Shown here: one piece after another, positions 57,825 to 64,000 of the stretch
Numbering within the stretch: the stretch's first letter is position 1
How the letters are laid out: the number at the start of each line of letters is the position of its first letter
Assembly: GCF_900110755.1 (NCBI RefSeq)
Contig: NZ_FOFF01000020.1
Coordinates: 62,001 to 126,000, forward strand
DNA: 64,000 nt
Reading direction: 5' to 3'
Source of the DNA: Streptomyces sp. yr375
GTDB lineage: Bacteria; Actinomycetota; Actinomycetes; Streptomycetales; Streptomycetaceae
Notes under the pieces: model-generated
The model's input: only the letters and a program-made list of their open reading frames with translations
Told to the model about the DNA's origin: nothing
Databases searched by the model: none
Program-made: the position numbers and the translations under genes

Positions 57825-58136
57825 GGCTGCGACTCCCCGACTGAGGTCCGGAAGAACACGGAGTTCGGATCGAGCAGAGCGTCTGCGCAAGGCGGCCGCC
57901 TGCTGTCGTGGCCGGCGGGGCTGGTTCGCAGCGTTATCGCCGGTAAACCCAGAGTGACGTGAGACCAGAGTGACCCAGGGGCCGCGGTGCCGCAACTCGC
58001 GGCGTTCCGGCCACGGAGTCGGGGCCCCGGTGGCGCTCTGTGTCGCCCCGCGCAGCCCCACGCGGGCAGCCTTGTGCCGCCCCCGTGCTGTGTCTGTGTC
58101 GGTCAGTGTCGCCCCGCTGCCGCCCTCGGCGCAGGC

Positions 58137-58460
58137 TCAGCCGCCGCGCCCCGCCGCTTTGCGCACGGCCTCGATGAAGCGGCGCGCCGCGGGCGGCCCC
58201 GGCTCGCCCGGCGCCGGATCGTGGTCGCCCAGCGTGAGCAGGTACCGCGTGCCGTTGACGTCGGCCTGCGCCCGGTCCTCCGGGGCGAACCAGGGTTTCG
58301 AGGCGCGGACCGCCTGCACGGGCGCGCTGTCGATCTCGCTGCCGTAGCTGGTCAGCAACTCCAGCCTGCCGTCGCTGATCCGGACCTGACCGGCCCGGGT
58401 GAGCGAGCGCAGCCGCTTCCCGATGCGCACGCCCGTGGCCCTGAACTCCGGCTCCGCCAT
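58137..58460 (-). CDS. Hypothetical protein
   Basis: From ATG 58460 (MAEPEFRATGVRIGKRL) it is 107 aa, soluble and beta-rich. The segments GRLELLTSYGSEIDSAPVQAVRA and YLLTLGDHDPAPGEPG recall a PH-like or lipid-binding fold. It is typical of conserved streptomycete small proteins without assigned function. GGGAGG lies very close upstream. Confidence 0.65.
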   Translation of the reverse strand: MAEPEFRATGVRIGKRLRSLTRAGQVRISDGRLELLTSYGSEIDSAPVQAVRASKPWFAPEDRAQADVNGTRYLLTLGDHDPAPGEPGPPAARRFIEAVRKAAGRGG

Positions 58461-58860
58461 GCCTCCCGCCCCCTTGTGCGCCTGGGCGGGCCGGACCGCG
58501 CGCCCGCGTGGGGCGTGCTCCAGCCCGCGTCCTGTCGAACCCGTCCTCGTGAACCAGTGTGCGCCCCCGTCCGGGCCCCGCCGCCGGACCGGAACGTTCA
58601 CCCCGTCCGGGACCCGTGCCCGACCCGGTGCAGTCTGCCCGCGCCCGGCGGCGAGCACCAGTGCCCGGAACGCCCCGGCCGCACCCGCCCGGAGCACTCG
58701 CGCGAATGCGCCCCCACCCGCCCACGCCCGCTCCCCAGGGCCGCCTTTGAGCCTCCCAAAGGTGTGTTTATGCAGGTGAGAAGCGTGCGGAAGGTGCTTA
58801 TGATCGAGGTGTCGGCCGCGCGGACCACCGTCGGCGCGAAGCCTGAAGGAGCCCTCGCCC
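58461..58860. other. Intergenic region with direct repeats and candidate promoter of the PLP gene
   Basis: No gene is visible in these 400 bases. Near the downstream end, AAGGTG-(N)-TTATG occurs at 58759-58772 and again at 58791-58802, and the second copy runs into TATGAT (58799-58804), a good -10 hexamer about 57 bases before the GTG of the PLP enzyme. The rest is C-rich sequence without structure that I can support. Confidence 0.5.
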
Positions 58861-59985
58861 GTGACCACCCCCCAGCCCCCCAGGACCGGCGCCACCCTCG
58901 ACGTCGACCACAGCGACCCCGCCTACCGCGACTGGCTGAAAGAAGCCGTCCGCAAGGTCCAGGCGGACGCCAACCGCTCCGCCGACACACACCTGCTGCG
59001 CTTCCCGCTCCCCGACCAGTGGGGCATCGACCTCTACCTCAAGGACGAGTCGACCCACCCCACCGGCAGCCTCAAGCACCGCCTCGCCCGCTCCCTCTTC
59101 CTCTACGGCCTGTGCAACGGCTGGATCCGGCCGGGCCGCCCGGTCATCGAGGCGTCCAGCGGTTCGACGGCCGTGTCGGAGGCGTACTTCGCCAAGCTGA
59201 TCGGCGTGCCCTTCATCGCGGTGATGCCGCGTACGACGAGCGCCGAGAAGATCCGCCTGATCGAGTTCCACGGCGGCCAGTGCCACTTCGTCGACGACTC
59301 GCGCACGCTGTACGAGGAGTCGGCCCGCCTCGCGGCGGACAGCGGGGGCCACTACATGGACCAGTTCACCTACGCGGAACGGGCCACGGACTGGCGTGGG
59401 AACAACAACATCGCCGAATCCATCTTCCGCCAACTGGAGTTGGAGCGTTTCCCGGAGCCCGCCTGGATCGTCGCCACGGCCGGCACCGGCGGCACCTCCG
59501 CGACCCTCGCCCGGTACGTCCACTACACCCAGCGCGACACCCGCGTCTGTGTCGCCGACCCGGAGAACTCCTGCTTCTTCGAGGGCTGGACCACCGGCGA
59601 TCCGGACGTCACCTGCGACTGCGGCTCGCGCATCGAGGGCATCGGCCGGCCGCGTATGGAACCGAGCTTCGTGCCCGGCGCCGTCGACCGGATGATGAAG
59701 GTCCCCGACGCGGCCAGCATCGCCGCCGTCCGCGCCCTGGAACAGGCCATCGGCCGCAAGGCGGGCGGCTCGACGGGCACCGGACTGTGGAGCGCGCTCA
59801 AGATCGTCGCCGAGATGGTCGCCGAAGGACGCCAGGGCAGTGTGGTAACCCTGCTGTGCGACCCGGGCGACCGCTACCTCGACAAGTACTACTCCGACGC
59901 CTGGCTCGCCGAACAGGGCTTGGACATCGCCCCCTACACCGCCGCGATCGAGTCACTGCTCGCCACAGGCGTATGGCCCGCCTGA
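58861..59985 (+). CDS. PLP-dependent cysteine synthase family enzyme
   Basis: Protein of 374 aa; GTG at 58861 with AAGGAG at 9 bases. Fold-type II PLP enzyme: Lys72 in HPTGSLKHRLA is the Schiff-base lysine, ASSGSTAVSEAYFAKLIG binds substrate carboxylate, VATAGTGGTSATLARYV is the phosphate loop, and the C-terminus has GGSTGTGLWSALKI. It differs from plain CysK/CysM by an insertion CVADPENSCFFEGWTTGDPDVTCDCGS, rich in Cys. It probably performs beta-replacement or beta-elimination on an activated serine or cysteine; the exact product is unknown. Confidence 0.87.
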   Translation: MTTPQPPRTGATLDVDHSDPAYRDWLKEAVRKVQADANRSADTHLLRFPLPDQWGIDLYLKDESTHPTGSLKHRLARSLFLYGLCNGWIRPGRPVIEASSGSTAVSEAYFAKLIGVPFIAVMPRTTSAEKIRLIEFHGGQCHFVDDSRTLYEESARLAADSGGHYMDQFTYAERATDWRGNNNIAESIFRQLELERFPEPAWIVATAGTGGTSATLARYVHYTQRDTRVCVADPENSCFFEGWTTGDPDVTCDCGSRIEGIGRPRMEPSFVPGAVDRMMKVPDAASIAAVRALEQAIGRKAGGSTGTGLWSALKIVAEMVAEGRQGSVVTLLCDPGDRYLDKYYSDAWLAEQGLDIAPYTAAIESLLATGVWPA

Positions 59986-60028
59986 GGGCCTGAGGGCCTG
60001 AGAGCCTAAGGGCTTGACCGACTGACGC

Positions 60029-60499
60029 CTACGGAGCGAGCCGGCGGTCCAGGCGCGTCACCGCGTCCCGGAAGGACCGCCCCACACCCGCCCGCACCAG
60101 CCGCAGGACCGCCCGCAGCGCCCTGCTGCCGTCGGCGGCGAACGTCCACTGGACCCGCGTCCCCGCCCCGGCCGGCGTCAGCCGCCACTCCTCGACCAGC
60201 GCCCGCAGCCCCGGCGCGTTGGCGACGTCCACGCGGTAGGCGTACACCTCCGGCGCCTTCGCCACGAGGACCGTCTCGCGCAGCCGTACACCGCCCTTGA
60301 CGCGTACGTCGCGCCCCGCGCCGTCGTCGAGGGGCTCGATGGAGGACACGGCGGGAAACCACTCGGACCAGCCGGACACGTCCTCGGCGAGGGCGCGGAA
60401 CACCTGCTCGGGGGAGGCGGCGACCTCCCGCGCGAAGACCAGTCGCAGCGGAGCGGTCCCGACGAAGTCCAGCCCTTCGGGCCGCAGTCGGTGAGCCAT
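60029..60499 (-). CDS. SRPBCC family protein (polyketide cyclase/START-like)
   Basis: Protein of 156 aa; ATG at 60499 behind GAGGAGG. The helix-grip fold begins LVFAREVAASPEQVFRALAEDVSGWSEWFPAV and ends in a long C-terminal helix (SRALRAVLRLVRAGVGRSFRDAVTRLDRR). It binds a hydrophobic ligand in a central cavity; no catalytic role can be inferred. Confidence 0.85.
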   Translation of the reverse strand: MAHRLRPEGLDFVGTAPLRLVFAREVAASPEQVFRALAEDVSGWSEWFPAVSSIEPLDDGAGRDVRVKGGVRLRETVLVAKAPEVYAYRVDVANAPGLRALVEEWRLTPAGAGTRVQWTFAADGSRALRAVLRLVRAGVGRSFRDAVTRLDRRLAP

Positions 60500-60553
60500 G
60501 CGCGCTACCTCCTCAGCACGAGGAAACGGGGCGCCACCCTAGCCGCCGGCCGG

Positions 60554-61402
60554 TCAGATGTCTGCACCCTCGACGGGCTCGCCCGACGCCTCCGCCTCAC
60601 CCGCGACCACCAGCCGCCGCAGGTGCTCGGAGATCTCCGCGCGGGCCTCGACCGGCAGCCCCGCGTCCGTCACCAGCGTGTCGACCTGCTCCAGCGCCGC
60701 GAACGAACTCAGGCCCACCACACCCCACTTGGTGTGGTCCGCGACCACCACGACCCGCCGCGCCGACTGCACCAGGCGCCGGTTGGTCTCGGCCTCCGCG
60801 AGGTTCGGCGTCGACAGACCGGCCTCGGCCGATATCCCGTGCACACCGAGGAACAGCACGTCGAAGTGGAGCGCCGCGATGGCCTGGTCGGCGACCGGGC
60901 CCACCAGCGAGTCCGACGGCGTGCGCACCCCGCCGGTCAGCACGACCGTGGCGGCGCCCTGCCGCGGGCCGGCGGTGCGCTGCGCCAGGTGGAAGACGTC
61001 GGCCACCCGCACCGAGTTGGTCACCACGGTCAGGTCCGACACGTCCACCAGGTGATGCGCCAGCGCGTACGTCGTCGTACCGCCCGACAGCGCGATCGCG
61101 CTGCCCGGGGGGACCAGCCGCGCCGCGGCCTTCGCGATGTCCTCCTTGGCGGTCAGCTCCAGGCCCGACTTCGCCTCGAAGCCCGGCTCGTGGGTGCTCG
61201 CCTCCACCACCGGCACCGCGCCGCCGTGCACCTTCTCCAGGACACCCTGGCGCGCCAGCGCGTCGAGATCGCGGCGCACCGTCATGTCCGACACGCCGAG
61301 CTTGCGGGTCAGTTCGTTGACCCGGACGCCGCCGCGACGCCGTACCTCGTCCAGGATCAGGGCGCGGCGCTGCTCCGCGAGGAGGTTCTGATTCTCGCTC
61401 AC
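60554..61402 (-). CDS. DeoR/GlpR family transcriptional regulator
   Basis: Regulator of 282 aa from the GTG at 61402 (VSENQNLLAEQRRALIL) with GGAG upstream. DeoR HTH: ILDEVRRRGGVRVNELTRKLGVSDMTVRRDLDALARQGVLEKVHGGA. The effector domain is an ISOCOT fold (DIAKAAARLVPPGSAIALSGGTTTYALAHHL, VVTNSVRVADVF, DVLFLGVHGISAEAGLSTPN, VVVADHTKWG) that binds a sugar phosphate. Its target is not adjacent in an obvious way. Confidence 0.92.
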   Translation of the reverse strand: MSENQNLLAEQRRALILDEVRRRGGVRVNELTRKLGVSDMTVRRDLDALARQGVLEKVHGGAVPVVEASTHEPGFEAKSGLELTAKEDIAKAAARLVPPGSAIALSGGTTTYALAHHLVDVSDLTVVTNSVRVADVFHLAQRTAGPRQGAATVVLTGGVRTPSDSLVGPVADQAIAALHFDVLFLGVHGISAEAGLSTPNLAEAETNRRLVQSARRVVVVADHTKWGVVGLSSFAALEQVDTLVTDAGLPVEARAEISEHLRRLVVAGEAEASGEPVEGADI

Positions 61403-61684
61403 GTACGCTCCGGTCCTTTCCCTCACACCGTCCGACAGGCCCGCTCACCTGCTCCGACGAGGACGTTCTCGCCGACTCCGGGCTGCGGGCGCCCCATCCT
61501 CGCACGGCCCGCCCACCGCCGGACCACCACCCCGACGGGTGCCTGCCGGTAGCGGGCGGCACCGCAGTGTGCCCCACGGTCCGGGGAGATTCTGTGACGG
61601 GAGGTGTATCACGCCTGCGAAACGGCGATCCTTATGCCCGCACGGACACAAAGTCGAAGGCGTGTCACGGGGGAAGTGCGAACA

Positions 61685-64000
61685 GTGGAACGTGTCTCCG
61701 CGGACCGAACGGCCCTGGAACTCCTGGTGCACGGCGTGGGTGGCGCCACGCCCGAGAAGATGCTGAACGATCCGCGCACGGTGCGGATCACCGGCGACGA
61801 GACGGCGGCCGTCTTCCGGCGCGCCGACGACGTCACCGCCGACACAGGGCCGGGCCACGACCGGGGCCGCGACGCCCCGGTGCCCGAGGCCTACGTCTGG
61901 TCCAACCTCACCTCCGGGAACGGCACCCGCGCCCTGTGGCTGTTGCTGCTGCCGTTCATGGTCGTCAACCTCGCCCACTGGATGCGGCCCGCCGCCCGCG
62001 AACGCGTCCGCGCGGTGCGTCTCTACGGGCTGCTGGTGCGGCTCGCGGCGCTCAGCCTGACGGTGCTGCTCGTCGCCGCGGCCTGCGAGGTCGCCCTCGA
62101 CCTGACGGCCTGGCAGTGCGCGGGCACACCCGCGTGCGCCGACCGCCACTCCTGGCTCGGCTTCCTCTCGCCGACCGTCTCGAACGGCGGCTGGTGGAGC
62201 ACGCCCGGCCGCCGCCTCGCCCTCGCGGCCCTGGTCCCGACCGCCCTCACCGGCCTCCTCTGGTACCTCTCCCACCGCACCTGGCGGGCGTACGAGTCAC
62301 AGGAACCCCTCGATCCCACGCCCGAGCCCGAGACCGGCCCCGCCCACACCGCGCTCGGCCGGCCCGGCTTCTGGTACGGGCGCCGCCTGGTCGCCCGCCT
62401 GCGCGCGGCGCACACGGCGGCCGGGCTGCTGACGGTGGCCGCGGCGGTCGGCACGGCGGCCGTACGTGAGGACCGCAGACCCGGCGGCTCCGCCCTCCTC
62501 GACGGGCTCGGCCGGCTGCTGGAGGCGTCGCTCGTCGCGGGCGCGCTGGCCACGGTGTGGGTGGTGTGCCGCCGGGGCCGCAGCGAACGCCGCCTGGACC
62601 GCCGGGTGGACGCCCACCTCGTCCACCGCCTCCCCCTGGCCGCCCTCGTCCTCCTCGCCCTCACGCTGCTGTACGCCGGCTGGGACCGCCCCGGCTGGCA
62701 CTCCACCGGCCGCCTCCCGGGCGACGCCACCTTCGGCACCCTCGCCCTCGTCCAGGGCGCCCTGGTCATCGCCCTGGCGGTCGTCGCCCGCGCCCCGCAC
62801 CGCTGCCCCGCTGAGGAGGAGCGGTGCGCGGTGGGCGGGCTCGGCGGGCCCGCGGTGGCGCTGCTGGCCTGCGCGCTGGGCGGGGTGATGTCGGGCGGTG
62901 TGTCGCAGCGGGTGTCGGACTGGCTGGACGGCACCGGGACCTACCTCGCCGGACCGCCCGTGCTGCTGACCTGGCAGGCGTCCGCGATCCCCGTGCTGAT
63001 CGCCGTCCTGCTGGCGCTGTGCGGGGTGCTCGGGCGGCGGACCCTGCTGCTGACCCGGGCCGAGCAGGAGAACGTGCTCCGGGAGTACGGGGTGGCGCCC
63101 GGCGACCCGGCCCGCACCCGCCGTATCGCCCGCGCCCGCGCGATGGCCACGCTCACCGACCGCGCACCCCTGCTCGTCGCCGTCACCGCCGTCGCGACCC
63201 TGGTCCTGGGCGCGGGCGCGATCGTCGGCGCGTTCGGCACCGGGAAGACCCCGGTCCGGGCCGCGGAAACGGCCCAGCCGTTCGTGCACGGGGCCGCCCA
63301 GACCGCGCAGGCGCTGGGGTCCTGGCTCATCGGGCTCGGCTGCATCCTGTTCGTCACCTGGGGCCGGCGCGCCTACAAGGACGCCTCCGCGCGGCGCACG
63401 ATCGGCATCCTCTGGGACGTCGGCACCTTCTGGCCGCGCGCCGCGCACCCCTTCGCCCCGCCCTGCTACGCCGAGCGCGCCGTACCCGACCTGACCTGGC
63501 GCATCGCCACCTGGACGCGCGCCACCGGCGGCCGCCTCGTGATCTCCGGCCACTCCCAGGGCAGCGTCCTCGCGGCAGCCGCGGCCTGGCAACTCCAGCC
63601 CTCCGACCGCAGACGCGTCGCCCTGCTCACCTACGGCTCCCCGGTCGAGCGCCTCTACGGCCGCTGGTTCCCGGCCCACTTCGGCCCGGCCGCGCTCGCC
63701 GCCCTGCACGAGGACATCGACTGCTGGCGCAACCTGTACCGGCTCACCGACCCCATCGGCGGCCCGGTACGCGTCTGCGGCGACGGCTGCGGCCCGCAGG
63801 TGGACCGCGAGCCCCTCGCGGACCCCCTCGCCTACGGCCGCACCGACGACCACCCACTGCCCGCGGCCGTCCTGGGCCACTCCGACTACCAGGCCGACCC
63901 GGCGTTCGCGCAGGAACGCGCCCTACTGCTGAGGCGGCTGCGACCAGAGGCACCGCAGGTATCAGACGTATCAGCCGTACCAGACGCACCGGAGGTGCCC
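61685..64000 (+). CDS. Large membrane protein with lipase-like GHSQG motif (runs off the window)
   Basis: GTG at 61685 follows GGGGGAA by 9 bases and the frame is open for 772 codons to the window end. The N-terminal soluble region (ERVSADRTALELLVHGVGGATPEKML) contains an HGVGG oxyanion-type motif. Then come eight to ten transmembrane helices (about residues 85-570). A C-terminal alpha/beta-hydrolase part has LVISGHSQGSVLAAAAAW with nucleophile Ser624, LTYGSPVERLY and DDHPLPAAVLGHSDY. It is probably a membrane-bound esterase or lipase that closes on the N-terminal segment. The C-terminus is not in the window. Confidence 0.78.
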   Translation, partial: MERVSADRTALELLVHGVGGATPEKMLNDPRTVRITGDETAAVFRRADDVTADTGPGHDRGRDAPVPEAYVWSNLTSGNGTRALWLLLLPFMVVNLAHWMRPAARERVRAVRLYGLLVRLAALSLTVLLVAAACEVALDLTAWQCAGTPACADRHSWLGFLSPTVSNGGWWSTPGRRLALAALVPTALTGLLWYLSHRTWRAYESQEPLDPTPEPETGPAHTALGRPGFWYGRRLVARLRAAHTAAGLLTVAAAVGTAAVREDRRPGGSALLDGLGRLLEASLVAGALATVWVVCRRGRSERRLDRRVDAHLVHRLPLAALVLLALTLLYAGWDRPGWHSTGRLPGDATFGTLALVQGALVIALAVVARAPHRCPAEEERCAVGGLGGPAVALLACALGGVMSGGVSQRVSDWLDGTGTYLAGPPVLLTWQASAIPVLIAVLLALCGVLGRRTLLLTRAEQENVLREYGVAPGDPARTRRIARARAMATLTDRAPLLVAVTAVATLVLGAGAIVGAFGTGKTPVRAAETAQPFVHGAAQTAQALGSWLIGLGCILFVTWGRRAYKDASARRTIGILWDVGTFWPRAAHPFAPPCYAERAVPDLTWRIATWTRATGGRLVISGHSQGSVLAAAAAWQLQPSDRRRVALLTYGSPVERLYGRWFPAHFGPAALAALHEDIDCWRNLYRLTDPIGGPVRVCGDGCGPQVDREPLADPLAYGRTDDHPLPAAVLGHSDYQADPAFAQERALLLRRLRPEAPQVSDVSAVPDAPEVP

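Noticed and set aside
62297..63880. Long minus-strand frame opposite the membrane hydrolase gene
   Set aside because: Composition is Gly/Ala/Arg/Glu low-complexity and lacks any motif; the plus strand has clear transmembrane segments and a GHSQG motif.
1..64000. tRNA, rRNA, CRISPR, prophage, integrase, toxin-antitoxin and classical defence genes
   Set aside because: None could be recognised on either strand; only dead transposase fragments were found at 41098-41432.

Overview
The window is a stretch of chromosome from a Streptomyces-like actinomycete. The evidence is very high G+C with strong G/C third-position bias, GTG starts, GTGA/ATGA stop-start couplings, and families typical of streptomycetes (DUF6421, DUF5134, LVIVD, mycothiol-dependent maleylpyruvate isomerase family, SpoIIAB-like ATPases). 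No rRNA, tRNA, CRISPR array or intact insertion sequence was recognised. About 60 real genes are read on both strands; most form short operons or divergent regulator/target pairs.

Layout. 1-7300: the 3' end of an unidentified gene, then a divergent pair of exported proteins (DUF305 lipoprotein and LVIVD beta-propeller protein), a TetR regulator with its operator, and a run of minus-strand genes (HAD hydrolase, PAP2 phosphatase, sugar acetyltransferase, M56-like peptidase, DUF5134). 7460-10270: an FUSC transporter translationally coupled to a MarR regulator with a very long disordered N-terminus; a 17-bp operator fills the promoter spacer. 10341-13957: a scarred accessory segment in which a broken VOC gene abuts, head to head, the C-terminal half of an FAD oxidoreductase, followed by an ATP-grasp ligase and a cation/proton antiporter. 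13878-24700: conserved metabolism, namely the coupled DUF6421-SDR-threonine aldolase operon, a transglutaminase gene whose promoter lies in a 58-bp perfect palindrome, an acyltransferase, a DUF4395/thioredoxin pair, a flavin reductase behind a probable cysteine-type leader peptide, and etfBA.

24740-40180: an exported EEP phosphatase, an HpcH/HpaI aldolase, a LacI/ROK-kinase divergent pair with operator, an ADP-ribosylglycohydrolase whose 3' end is tandemly duplicated, a kinase-Nudix fusion, an M20 peptidase, a geranylgeranyl-reductase-like enzyme, a deazaflavin oxidoreductase/TetR divergent pair with repeated operators, and a NarL-type two-component system. 40434-41465: transferred or decayed DNA with an A/T-richer monooxygenase-like gene and fragments of two transposases. 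41454-51438: MFS exporters, lipoprotein and membrane proteins, htpG, and an MFS transporter fused to carboxypeptidase-regulatory-like repeats. 51373-52600: a graveyard with a second tandem duplication of a gene end and remnants of two FecCD siderophore permeases and an N-hydroxylase. 52606-64000: an RlmG-like methyltransferase, an AlkB-like dioxygenase, a ROK regulator, a 3-hydroxyisobutyrate-dehydrogenase-like enzyme, a SHOCT protein, an anti-sigma-like ATPase, a PLP enzyme, an SRPBCC protein, a DeoR regulator, and a large membrane protein with a GHSQG hydrolase motif that runs off the end.

The strongest leads are the palindrome-embedded leaderless promoter (19319-19386), the leader peptide before the flavin reductase (21970-22050), the rearrangement scar at about 10560 with its orphaned ligase/antiporter genes, the decayed siderophore locus, and two independent tandem duplications of gene 3' ends. 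All functional names rest on motif recognition by eye; no database search was run.
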